Source: Cupriavidus pinatubonensis (GTDB taxonomy: Bacteria; Pseudomonadota; Gammaproteobacteria; Burkholderiales; Burkholderiaceae). Taken from it: a stretch of DNA of 64,000 nt. Below the pieces are notes generated by a model. The model did no database searches. It worked only from the letters and a program-made list of their open reading frames with translations, and was not told the DNA's origin. This document shows, piece by piece, positions 36,743-44,502 of the stretch (position 1 is its first letter; each line of letters begins with the position of its first letter). The stretch spans positions 1,426,001 to 1,490,000 of the forward strand of contig NZ_CP080766.1 of the NCBI RefSeq assembly GCF_019602855.1, read 5' to 3'. The position numbers and the translations under genes were made by a program.

Positions 36743-36780
36743 GCCTGGCATTGCGGCGGATTGGGGCAGCAATGCCAGGC
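36743..36780 (-). terminator. 12-base inverted repeat, possible terminator of the 36853-38010 gene
   Basis: GCCTGGCATTGC and GCAATGCCAGGC, perfect over 12 bases with a 14-base loop, start 73 bases after the stop of the leftward lipoprotein gene. No T tract follows directly. Confidence 0.45.
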
Positions 36781-36852
36781 GGTGTAAAAGGATGCGCCAC
36801 GACGGGGTAGTGACGACGGCGCACCGTGAAAGCCGAAGGAGGGATGAGACAT

Positions 36853-38010
36853 TCAGCGGGGGAGTCCCCGCGCGGGCGGCGTGCCCTTGCCATCCTCTCC
36901 TGTTGTGTATTTGGTACCGGCGGAAGCCAGGCCCGCCACTGGTCCCAACACCGGTGCCAGGAGGCCGGCACTGTTGGCGCCGTGCTGCGCAGGCGTGCCA
37001 GCCACGGCGGCGACGAGTGTGAGGCCGACCAGCAGATTCGGGGCGCATTCATTGCCACCCGGGCCGCCATACTTTCCGCCACCGCTGGCTAGCGGCAGCG
37101 TGTTCAGGAGGCCGCCGAGCGGATTGCCACCGCCTGAAGGAGTGCCATGCACCAGCCCGCCGGCAACGGCCACCGTCCTGCCGGTTTCGGTGACTGCGCC
37201 GCTGAGGCCGGACACCGCCGGGGCAGGGCTGTTGGCCAGCAGTCCGGCTCCGCCCGCGACGTTGTGGCCGGCCCTGAACAGCAAGCCGTCCACCGGCATC
37301 CCCAGGCCGGTCGCCCCGCCCACGGTCTGCGTGGTGTCGGTCAGCCTGGTCGTCAACGGCACGATTGCCTTGCTCGAGGCTTCGGTAAGCTGCGCGACCG
37401 GGCCTGCGGAAAGCGCCTCGCCCAGCTTGACGCCGCCATACGACACGGCCATGCCGACCTTCTGGACAGCGCCTCCAACCGGCGCCGTCACGGGTTCAAG
37501 CGGTGAAAGCCGGTCCGTGCCGACGCCGCTGATCAGTTGGCCGGCACTCGTCACGGTGTCTCCTGCCTCCTGCACGACGTTGCCGGTGCTGGTCACGGTG
37601 ACGCCGACAGGGTTATAAACCGAGCCCATCTTGCCCAGGCCGTCGTGAGCGGCGGCGCCCAGGGCACCGATGGTCTCGCCGGCATTGATGACCACGCCGC
37701 CGGCGCCATAGCGCGCTTGCGCCGGCAGAAGCGGAATCGGCGCATCCTGAATCTGTTTGCCGATATCGCTGACGGCATTGCCGGCGGCCATGACGGTGTG
37801 GCCCGTGCTTTCGATCACCTTCGCAGCCGGTGTGCTGTCGGACGCCGACGCCGGCGGCTGCTGCGGCGGCGGATTGGCCCCGTCACCCTTGGGGCCGAGC
37901 CCCGAATCACCGCCACCACCCGATGCGCAACCGGCCAGCAAAGCGAGTGCCGAGATGCAGATGCCTGCCAGAGATGCCAGAGGACGCTGGACCCGATTGT
38001 TGTTGTTCAT
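36853..38010 (-). CDS. Repeat-rich lipoprotein, paralogue of the 38665 gene
   Basis: A 385-residue lipoprotein (lipobox LLAGC, Cys 28) with a Gly/Pro linker. The core of repeats has Gly and hydrophobic residues at regular spacing: VMAAGNAVSDIGKQIQDAPIP, GVVINAGETIGALGAAAHDGLG, NPVGVTVTSTGNVVQEAGDTV, LISGVGTDRLSPLEPVTAPVGG. The same blocks in the same order occur in the 38665 protein (for example QLSPL.., NPVG, VPLTTxL). A C-terminal membrane-like helix is added (NLLVGLTLVAAVAG). The two genes diverge from a shared control region. Function unknown; probable outer-membrane or surface lipoprotein. Confidence 0.75.
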   Translation of the reverse strand: MNNNNRVQRPLASLAGICISALALLAGCASGGGGDSGLGPKGDGANPPPQQPPASASDSTPAAKVIESTGHTVMAAGNAVSDIGKQIQDAPIPLLPAQARYGAGGVVINAGETIGALGAAAHDGLGKMGSVYNPVGVTVTSTGNVVQEAGDTVTSAGQLISGVGTDRLSPLEPVTAPVGGAVQKVGMAVSYGGVKLGEALSAGPVAQLTEASSKAIVPLTTRLTDTTQTVGGATGLGMPVDGLLFRAGHNVAGGAGLLANSPAPAVSGLSGAVTETGRTVAVAGGLVHGTPSGGGNPLGGLLNTLPLASGGGKYGGPGGNECAPNLLVGLTLVAAVAGTPAQHGANSAGLLAPVLGPVAGLASAGTKYTTGEDGKGTPPARGLPR

Positions 38011-38286
38011 TGTGCTTCTCCCGTTGTCATAGCCACGTCCGTGGCCGCGGTAAACCTCCGCGAATCGTTATGTCACCCCGTCAGCACGGGCGGCCTTGTT
38101 GCTGCCAGGGCGTCGCCGCTGTCGGAGATGGAATGGCAAGCCGCGTGCCAGCCCGGCGAGCCAGACCCGGGCGACGTGTCGTCACGCTTGCCTCGCCGCC
38201 TGCAAACCCTTTGCTGTCACCGCTTTGCGGCCAGTGGCGGGGTCCGTCCGCGTGGCAGTGGGGCGCAGTCCGCCGCGGGTTCGCCC

Positions 38287-38309
38287 GTGTTACGTGCTAC
38301 GTAACGTGT
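38287..38309 (+). promoter_or_regulatory. Putative operator, copy A
   Basis: A 23-base element containing the palindrome ACGTTACGTAACGT-like core (CTACGTAACGTGT at the right end). It matches copy B, read on the other strand, at 20 of 23 positions. Confidence 0.55.
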
Positions 38310-38415
38310 TCCTTCCCCGTTGGAACATCGGCGGCTTCGCGCGGGGGGTCCACGCATGGCTGGCGGCGGCCGGCACGGGACTTGTTCCGGCGCGCCTTGT
38401 TCCCATCCCGCCGAC

Positions 38416-38438
38416 ACACGTTACGTAACGCGTAACGC
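38416..38438 (-). promoter_or_regulatory. Putative operator, copy B (inverted)
   Basis: The minus-strand 23-mer begins GCGTTACGCG and ends TACGTAACGTGT. It is in inverted orientation to copy A, 106 bases away. Confidence 0.55.
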
Positions 38439-38664
38439 GACGGAACCTGCGCTGCGCGAATACGAGGCCTGCGCGAGACGCCGCGCCCTCACCCGCAAAG
38501 GCAAGCCCTGCAAGGCCGTTGCGGACCCTTTCCCTACCTTGCGGGGGGATGTCCGTCTGCCAGCGCACACACTGGCACGCCCATTGCGCCATACACGCTG
38601 CCGACGCACGCAGCAGACATAGGCGGGCCGGCCAGGCGACTTAACGACGGGACAAAGGAACATC

Positions 38665-40038
38665 ATGCGTACACAACAACTTGCCATCGCAACTCTGGTC
38701 ACCACCCTGCTGGCCCTTGGCGGTTGCGCCAGCGGCAGCGGATCCACTTCCATGGGAACGGCCGGAACCAAAGCAGGCGCGGGTGGCAGCGGGGACATTG
38801 GCGCAACGGGCAGTGACGGCGCAGTGGGCACGAAGAGCGCATCAGGTGGTGACGGCGGCAATTCCGATCCCGGCGGCGGCAACACAGGCAACAACGACGG
38901 CGGCACGCAGACGCCGGCTTCGCTGACCCCCACCTCCGAGATCATCAGCAAAGGAAGCACGATCGTGACGGCGGCCGGCGGCGCCGTCAGCGACCTTGGC
39001 CAGCAGATCGGTGACGCCGGCGTGCCGCTGCTGCCGTCGCAGACCCAGGGCGGCCTGGGTGGTGCGGTCGCGTCAGCGGGCGATGCCATCAGCGCACTCG
39101 GTACGGGCCTGCAGTCTGGCCTTGGCAATATCCCGAATACCTCCAATCCTGTGGGCACCACGCTGGCCAGTACCGGCGTGGTGGTGACAGATCTCGGCAA
39201 TGCCGTGGGCAGCACCGGCAGCGCGGTCAGCGGCCTCGGCACCGGACAGTTGTCGCCGCTCTCGCCACTGACGTCGACGCTGGGTTCCGTCGTGACGCAG
39301 CTCGGCGGCACCGTCAGCAACGGCGGCAGCACGCTGAGCACCGCACTATCTGCCAGCCCCGTGGAGCAGCTGACCTCGGGCACAAGCAAGCTCATCGTGC
39401 CGCTCACCACGCAACTGACCAGCAGTACCCAATCGCTTGGCGCAGCCACCAGTTTCGGAGCGCCGACCACGAGCCTGCTCGCCACAGTGGGCGGTGCACT
39501 GGCTACCGCCGGCACCGCGCTGACGCAAACCAATACGCCCGTGGTCGCGGGGCTGGGCGGCGCCGTCACGGGCACCGGCAATACTGTCGCGGCACTCGGG
39601 GGCGCGGTAAACGGTCCGTCTGCCAGCAGCCCGCTCGGTACGCTCAGCCCTGCCGTTGGCGCAGTACTCGGCCCGGTCGCGTCGCTGGGCAGCGCAGCCG
39701 GCGCGGGCAGCACCTCATCGCCGCTGGCGCCCGTGACGGGCCTGGTGAGCAGCCTGTCCGGCGGACTGGCCGCGGCTGGCACCGGCGGCGCCACGGCACC
39801 GGCGCTGGCGCCCGTGACCAGCGTTGTCAATGGCGTGGCCAACACGGTCTCCACCGTCGCCTCGGCCGCCGGCACTGCCACCCCTTCGGGCGGCACCAGC
39901 GCGCTGGCACCGGTCACGGGGATCGTCTCTGGCCTCGCCGGCGGCTCCGCCACCAAGACACCCGTCACGGGCGCCGTCGCACCGGTCACCGGACTGGTCG
40001 GCGGCCTGCTCGGCGGGCTGACCGGCACGCGAAAGTAA
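38665..40038 (+). CDS. Repeat-rich lipoprotein upstream of a TpsB transporter
   Basis: A 457-residue lipoprotein (lipobox ALGGC, Cys 21). The Gly/Ser-rich collagen-like N-terminal segment (about 22-80) precedes degenerate repeats with a Gly about every seven residues: GGAVSDLGQQIGDAG, AVASAGDAISALGTGL, GVVVTDLGNAVGSTGSAVSGLGTGQLSPL. The C-terminal part has APVTGLVSSLSGGL, APVTSVVNGV, APVTGIVSGLAGG, APVTGLVGGLLGG, four clear copies of an APVTxxVxxLxGG unit. It is paralogous to the 36853 gene. The next gene on the same strand, 124 bases on, is a two-partner-secretion transporter, so this protein may be its passenger; that is inference. Confidence 0.78.
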   Translation: MRTQQLAIATLVTTLLALGGCASGSGSTSMGTAGTKAGAGGSGDIGATGSDGAVGTKSASGGDGGNSDPGGGNTGNNDGGTQTPASLTPTSEIISKGSTIVTAAGGAVSDLGQQIGDAGVPLLPSQTQGGLGGAVASAGDAISALGTGLQSGLGNIPNTSNPVGTTLASTGVVVTDLGNAVGSTGSAVSGLGTGQLSPLSPLTSTLGSVVTQLGGTVSNGGSTLSTALSASPVEQLTSGTSKLIVPLTTQLTSSTQSLGAATSFGAPTTSLLATVGGALATAGTALTQTNTPVVAGLGGAVTGTGNTVAALGGAVNGPSASSPLGTLSPAVGAVLGPVASLGSAAGAGSTSSPLAPVTGLVSSLSGGLAAAGTGGATAPALAPVTSVVNGVANTVSTVASAAGTATPSGGTSALAPVTGIVSGLAGGSATKTPVTGAVAPVTGLVGGLLGGLTGTRK

Positions 40039-40162
40039 GCCAGCTTTCCACAGCCTGCGCGGCGGCCACGAAGCTGTCTGACAGGCGCCGGGGTAGCGGC
40101 AACCCCGGTGCCAGTGGCCTGCCCGCCTATAGCCGCAATGTCTTGTTGACAGGGGTATTGCC

Positions 40163-41830
40163 ATGCATGCACGTCATCGTGTCGCCGCGCTGCTGGTCGG
40201 CGTCGGCGCGCTCCATTCCAGCCTCGTCCTTGCCGATCCGCGCAGCCCGGTCCAGGGCGATCCGACGGTAACGCTTCCCAAGATTGCGCCGGCTCGCCCG
40301 GAAAGCAGTGTCACGATTGAAGTCGCGCGGCCGGACGCGGCGCTGCAGAACCTGCTCAACGCGCGCCTGACGCCGAAGCACTTCCAGATCGAGGGCGTGA
40401 GGACGCTGCCCTTTGCGGACATCGCGGCCCGGTTTGCCCCGCTGGCAAACCAGGAGATCACGATTGCCCAACTGCTGGAAGCCGCCAATGCTGTGACGAA
40501 GATGTACGAGGCGCAGGGCTATCCGCTTTCCTTCGCCTTTGTGCCCGCGCAGAGCTTTGAAAACGGCAATGTGCTGATCACCGTGGTGGAAGGCTATGTC
40601 GCCAAGGTCACGGTGAATGGCAGTGCCGGCCCCGCCGAAAAGCGGTTGCGCGACATCGCCGGCATGCTCGCGAAAGACCGTCCGCTGCGCCGTGAAACCT
40701 TCGAGCGCTACGTGAACGTCCTGTCGCAGCAACCCGGCATGCAGGTTGCCGCGACGGTACAACCGCCCAGCACCACCGATGGCGCCTGCGAGATGGTGCT
40801 GGACGTCAAGCGCAAGCCGTTCGCCTTTGGCACCGCCATCGACTACCTTTCGCCAGGACTACGTGCGATCGCGACGGCGACGACCAACAGCCTGACGCCA
40901 CTGGGCGAGCAAGTCTCCGTTTCGGCCTTGTTTCCCAAGGGCCGCGACAACGAGGAGTACTACGCCGCTTCCTACGCGCAGCCGATCGGCACCGAAGGCA
41001 TGCTCGCCAGGCTGACCGCTTCGCACTATCGCGGTGTCCCGCAGAACGCCACGCTGGGACCGCTCGGTTTCGATCCGCGCTACGTCAACGACACCAAGCG
41101 CATTGGCGGCCAGCTCAGTTATCCCTTGCTGCTGTCCAACGCGCACGCACTCACGCTCACGGGTGGGGTCTACGGCGCCGATCAGTTCGAACGCTATACC
41201 CATGCCGCCACCGGCACGGCGGTCACGCTAGGCACCAATGTGCGCGTGGCAACCGCTGAGCTGACCTACGTGCAGCGGCGCGAAGGTCAGACACAAAATG
41301 CGCTGCTGGGCCTGTACAAGGGCGTCGATGCACTCGGGGCCAGCCGCCGGAACAATGCGAACGACCTAGACTTCTGGCGTACGCGCCTGCTCGTCTCGCA
41401 ATCCAATGACCTGCCGTTCGGCTTTGGCACCAGCCTCTCGGCCGCCGGCCAGTACAGTGCCAACCGGCTCGCATCGGGCGAGCAGATCAGCTTCGGCGGC
41501 CGCTTCTTCGGGCTCGGTTACCCGGCGGGCGAAGTGGCGGGCGACAAAGGGTGGGGGGCTTCCGCAGAGCTGAACCACCTGTTCAAGCCGGATGTGGAGT
41601 ACCTGCGCACCGTGCAACCCTACCTCTGGGTCGACGTGGCGCGCGTCTACTCCAACAGCGTGAGCCTGTCGCATCGCAAACTGTCGTCGGTAGCGATAGG
41701 CGTGCGGCTGTCCGACAGGAAGTACTACACGCTCGACGTGTCGGTCGCGCAGCCTGTTGGCGACAAGCCCACCAATGCCACGCACCGGTCGCCCCGGATC
41801 AACATGACCTATTCCTACCAGTTCGACTGA
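40163..41830 (+). CDS. ShlB/FhaC/HecB-type TpsB outer-membrane transporter
   Basis: A 555-residue protein with a signal peptide (VLADPRS, about 25). POTRA region: FQIEGVRTLPFADIAARFAPLANQEITIAQLLEAANAVTKMYEAQGYPLSFAFVP, then GNVLITVVEGYVAKVTVNG. A 16-stranded barrel follows with the family pattern GFGTSLSAAGQYSANRLASGEQISFGGRFFGLGYPAGEVAGDKGWGASAEL (the GRGY-like loop seen here as GLGYPAGE). It ends MTYSYQFD. TpsB proteins secrete a TpsA partner; no TpsA with an FHA-type domain is in the window. The adjacent repeat lipoprotein is the only candidate. Confidence 0.88.
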   Translation: MHARHRVAALLVGVGALHSSLVLADPRSPVQGDPTVTLPKIAPARPESSVTIEVARPDAALQNLLNARLTPKHFQIEGVRTLPFADIAARFAPLANQEITIAQLLEAANAVTKMYEAQGYPLSFAFVPAQSFENGNVLITVVEGYVAKVTVNGSAGPAEKRLRDIAGMLAKDRPLRRETFERYVNVLSQQPGMQVAATVQPPSTTDGACEMVLDVKRKPFAFGTAIDYLSPGLRAIATATTNSLTPLGEQVSVSALFPKGRDNEEYYAASYAQPIGTEGMLARLTASHYRGVPQNATLGPLGFDPRYVNDTKRIGGQLSYPLLLSNAHALTLTGGVYGADQFERYTHAATGTAVTLGTNVRVATAELTYVQRREGQTQNALLGLYKGVDALGASRRNNANDLDFWRTRLLVSQSNDLPFGFGTSLSAAGQYSANRLASGEQISFGGRFFGLGYPAGEVAGDKGWGASAELNHLFKPDVEYLRTVQPYLWVDVARVYSNSVSLSHRKLSSVAIGVRLSDRKYYTLDVSVAQPVGDKPTNATHRSPRINMTYSYQFD

Positions 41831-41831
41831 A

Positions 41832-41848
41832 TCGGGCTTCAGGCCCGA
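41832..41848 (+). terminator. Short hairpin between convergent genes
   Basis: TCGGGC / GCCCGA with a 5-base loop, directly after the TpsB stop; no T tract. Weak candidate terminator. Confidence 0.35.
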
Positions 41849-41879
41849 CTCGACGCTACCGTTGCGCCCTGCGGCACAG

Positions 41880-42908
41880 TTAGTGCCGCGGCGTCGTTGC
41901 GACATCCTCGCGGACCGGCCCATATTCCACCGGTACCCACTCATATCCGGCCGTCTCCCGCCGCACGTGTCCAATACCCGGGAACGGCAGGTGCGCACCG
42001 CCCACCCACAACCTGCCCTTCGCCGCATCGGCAAAGATCCGGCTGCGCGTGATTGCCGCGGCATGGCTGTCGACATCGAATTCCATCGACACCGACGGGC
42101 GGCGGAATTGCACGGCATGGTTGTGGACGATATCCCCCCACAACAACAGGCTGGCCTTGCCCGAGGTGAACAGGTAGCCGGTGTGGCCCGGCGTGTGGCC
42201 ATAGGCTGCCACGGCACGAACACCGGGTACGGGCTCCGCGCCGGTGGCCGCATCGAAGGTTCGGAAGCGGTTGGCGGCCTGGTACGGCGCCACGGCATCG
42301 CGCGCCATGCCGAACAACGCCTGGCTGTCTTTAGGGGCGGCGGCGGCATTGGCCTCGCCGAGCCAGTAGTTGGCGTCTGCCTTGTCGACGTAAACCGTAG
42401 CGTTGGGGAACACCGCCTGGCCGTTGGAGACGAGTCCGCATGCATGATCGCCGTGCAGGTGCGTGAGCAGCACGGTATCGACCTGTGCCGGCTCGTAGCC
42501 CGCCGCGCGCAGGTTGTTGACGACCTGGCCCAGCGTCGGGCCGAAGCAGCTTGCCGTGCCGGCATCGACGAGCACGAGGTTGCTGCCGGTGTTGACCAGA
42601 TACGCGTTGACGGCGGTCTGCATGCCTGGCGTCGAGGCCACGAACATGCGCGCGAGCAGGCGCTGCACTTCACGGGCGCTCGTGTACTTGAAGAGCTTTG
42701 GGTCGAGGTCGATGTAGCCGTCGTACAGCGCTGTTACCTCGAACTGGCCCACCATCATGCGGTAGAAACCGGGCGCCTGGGTCCTGACCTGCGCAGGTGG
42801 TGCGGCGTGCGCGATGGGCACCGCGTCCGGCATTACCATGCCGGCGAGGGCGGCCGCAGCCATCATGGAGCCGGCAAGTCGAGAGGTCAAAGCATTCGGC
42901 AGCTTCAT
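41880..42908 (-). CDS. Secreted metallo-beta-lactamase-fold hydrolase
   Basis: A 342-residue protein with a signal peptide (IAHAAPPAQ). The zinc site motif THLHGDHACGL (HxHxDH) is near 148-157, with later ligands in GHTPGHTGY and WGDIVHNHAV, the Asp and His of the MBL fold. It resembles AidC / methyl-parathion-hydrolase-type periplasmic MBL enzymes, which include lactonases. Substrate not predictable. AGGAACG precedes the start. It faces the TpsB gene. Confidence 0.88.
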   Translation of the reverse strand: MKLPNALTSRLAGSMMAAAALAGMVMPDAVPIAHAAPPAQVRTQAPGFYRMMVGQFEVTALYDGYIDLDPKLFKYTSAREVQRLLARMFVASTPGMQTAVNAYLVNTGSNLVLVDAGTASCFGPTLGQVVNNLRAAGYEPAQVDTVLLTHLHGDHACGLVSNGQAVFPNATVYVDKADANYWLGEANAAAAPKDSQALFGMARDAVAPYQAANRFRTFDAATGAEPVPGVRAVAAYGHTPGHTGYLFTSGKASLLLWGDIVHNHAVQFRRPSVSMEFDVDSHAAAITRSRIFADAAKGRLWVGGAHLPFPGIGHVRRETAGYEWVPVEYGPVREDVATTPRH

Positions 42909-43046
42909 GTCACGTTCCTGTTTTTCGATTCGCGTTCTGGACGCAAGCGGCTGGAATGACCGGTCTGGCGCAGAAGCGCAGCGTGTCAGTCGGGCAAACG
43001 CGTATCTTAAGGTGCGACAAGGGCTAGCGGTAAGCGCGAAGGCAAA

Positions 43047-43066
43047 AGCGTACCTACTTCTGCGTA
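43047..43066 (-). repeat. Dispersed intergenic repeat, copy 4 (diverged)
   Basis: On the minus strand reads TACGCAGAAGTAGGTACGCT. It begins right after the terminator of the Bug-protein gene. Confidence 0.65.
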
Positions 43067-43068
43067 AG

Positions 43069-43091
43069 AAAAACGGGGCCGTCGGCCCCGT
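43069..43091 (-). terminator. Rho-independent terminator of the Bug-family gene
   Basis: Minus strand: ACGGGGCC - 3-base loop - GGCCCCGT followed by TTTTT. It lies 23 bases after the stop codon. Confidence 0.9.
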
Positions 43092-43114
43092 TGCAAGCGC
43101 GATTGCGGCTTAGC

Positions 43115-44083
43115 CTATTCAGGCTGGATATTCGCGGCCTTGATGATGCGGCCCCATTTGGCCGATTCCTGCTGCTGGAAGCGCGCGAGTTCAGCGGGCG
43201 TGCTCGTAAACACTTCGGTGCCCGTACCTTGATAGAAACTTGCAGCGGTGTCGCTGCGCGCAGCCTTCACCAGCATGGCGTTGAGCTTGTTAACTACCGC
43301 GGGCGGCGTACCGGCCGGTGCGTATGCCGCGAACCAATAGCTCATCTCATAGCCTTTTACGCCCGCCTCGTCGATGGTCGGCACGTCCGGCGCCAGCGGC
43401 GAACGAGTCTTGCCGGACACGCCCAGCGCGCGCAGCTTGCCGCTCTTGACCTGCGGCAGGCCGGTCGCGGTATCGGTGATCATCATCTGGATCTGGTTGC
43501 CAAGCAGGTCGGTCACGGCCAGCGGGTTGCTCTTGTAGGGGACGTGCAGCAGTTCGACATGCGCCATCTGCTGGAACAGCTCGCCCGCGATGCGCGACGA
43601 CGAGCTGCCGCTGCCGAAGCTCAGCTTGCCCGGCTGTTTCTTTGCCAGCGCGATGAACTCGCCCACCGTCTTCGCCGGCACCTGCGGGTTCACGACCATG
43701 ATCTGGCCCCCGCGGCCGAGCGCGGTAACGGGCGTGTAGTCCTTGACCGGGTCGTACGGCAGCTTGCGGAACAGGTGCTCGTTGGCGGCGTGCGTGGTGT
43801 TGGTGGTAATGAGCACGGTGTAGCCGTCGGGGCTGGCCTTGGCGACGTCGCTGGCGGCAATGAAGCCGTTGGCGCCGGGCTTGTTGTCGACCACGACGGT
43901 CACCTTACTGTCCACGGTCACCGCTTGCCCGACTGCGCGCGCGAGCTGGTCGGTGGCGCTGCCGGCCGCAAACGGCACGACGAAACGGATCGGCTTGTCG
44001 GGGTACTCTGCCAGCGCCTGGGCCGCAGGCAGCGCGGTCAGGGCGAGTACGGCGGCGGTCAGGATCCTGTGGATTCCAGGCAT
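43115..44083 (-). CDS. Bug-family (tripartite tricarboxylate transporter) substrate-binding protein
   Basis: A 322-residue periplasmic protein with a signal peptide (ALAEYPDKP, about 26). Typical motifs: YPDKPIRFVVPFAAGSATDQLARAVGQA, VVVDNKPGANGFIAASDVAKA, PDGYTVLITTNTTHAAN, DPVKDYTPVTAL, KLSFGSGSSSSRIAGELF and VPYKSNPLAVTDLLGNQI. It binds a carboxylate ligand; the family is greatly expanded in Burkholderiales and often lacks an adjacent transporter, as here. It precedes the AtuA-type gene pair on the same strand and is probably part of that set. Confidence 0.92.
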   Translation of the reverse strand: MPGIHRILTAAVLALTALPAAQALAEYPDKPIRFVVPFAAGSATDQLARAVGQAVTVDSKVTVVVDNKPGANGFIAASDVAKASPDGYTVLITTNTTHAANEHLFRKLPYDPVKDYTPVTALGRGGQIMVVNPQVPAKTVGEFIALAKKQPGKLSFGSGSSSSRIAGELFQQMAHVELLHVPYKSNPLAVTDLLGNQIQMMITDTATGLPQVKSGKLRALGVSGKTRSPLAPDVPTIDEAGVKGYEMSYWFAAYAPAGTPPAVVNKLNAMLVKAARSDTAASFYQGTGTEVFTSTPAELARFQQQESAKWGRIIKAANIQPE

Positions 44084-44144
44084 GGATGTCTCCGGTTGAG
44101 GGGTCTTTTTGATGGTGGAAGCGGGTGAAGGGGCAATCGTGTGC

Positions 44145-44489
44145 TTACGCGCCCGCCGCGACCAGGCGCGGCGGCAATGGGATCGGCAACTGCAGCACGC
44201 GGAACGACAGCGCCTTGCCGTGTGCGTCGAGATTCAGCGCGTCGTTGACGCCGCCATCGAGCACGCCGTCGATCACGAAGTTCATCGCATGCAGCGACGG
44301 CACCAGATAGCGCGTGACGGCAGTCGGCTGGCGGTCGCGGAACTGCGCGCGCACGGCGTCTTCGGTCACATGCTCGACGAGATGCGCAAAGTCGCGCGCG
44401 TCGTAGGCGATCACGCTGATGTTGGAACGGTTGCCCTTGTCGCCGGTGCGGCCATGGGCGAACTGGTAGAGCATTGCGGTGGCGGTCAT
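44145..44489 (-). CDS. Small AtuA C-terminal-domain-like protein
   Basis: A 114-residue protein: LYQFAHGRTGDKGNRSNISVIAYDARDFAHLVEHVTEDAVRAQF, then RYLVPSLHAMNFVIDGVLDGG and an acidic/basic tail. It matches the region that forms the C-terminal domain of full-length AtuA proteins. It is encoded 13 bases after the large AtuA-like gene, so the AtuA protein is split into two chains here. The pair is presumably a complex in isoprenoid-type or other acyl catabolism; the role is not established. Confidence 0.8.
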   Translation of the reverse strand: MTATAMLYQFAHGRTGDKGNRSNISVIAYDARDFAHLVEHVTEDAVRAQFRDRQPTAVTRYLVPSLHAMNFVIDGVLDGGVNDALNLDAHGKALSFRVLQLPIPLPPRLVAAGA

Positions 44490-44502
44490 GTCGGGGCTCC
44501 GC

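Larger units (their letters stand above)
36482..36852. other. Non-coding region between the flp operon and the upstream lipoprotein gene
   Basis: Leftward promoter candidate for flp: TATAAG (36592-36597) with TTGTTG (36613-36618) 15 bases before it, a weak spacing. Two structured elements lie further right (listed separately). No gene is supported. Confidence 0.4.
38011..38664. other. Divergent control region between the two paralogous lipoprotein genes
   Basis: 654 bases without a convincing gene. It holds two inverted copies of a 23-base palindromic site (separate entries), about 280-400 bases upstream of the left gene and 230-380 upstream of the right one. The rest is GC-rich and unremarkable. 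Confidence 0.55.

Noticed and set aside
38421-40172. 583-codon minus-strand frame opposite the 38665 lipoprotein
   Set aside because: Pro/Val/Ala repeats mirror the repetitive sense gene, which has a lipobox, better start and a paralogue; the antisense frame also extends across the operator.
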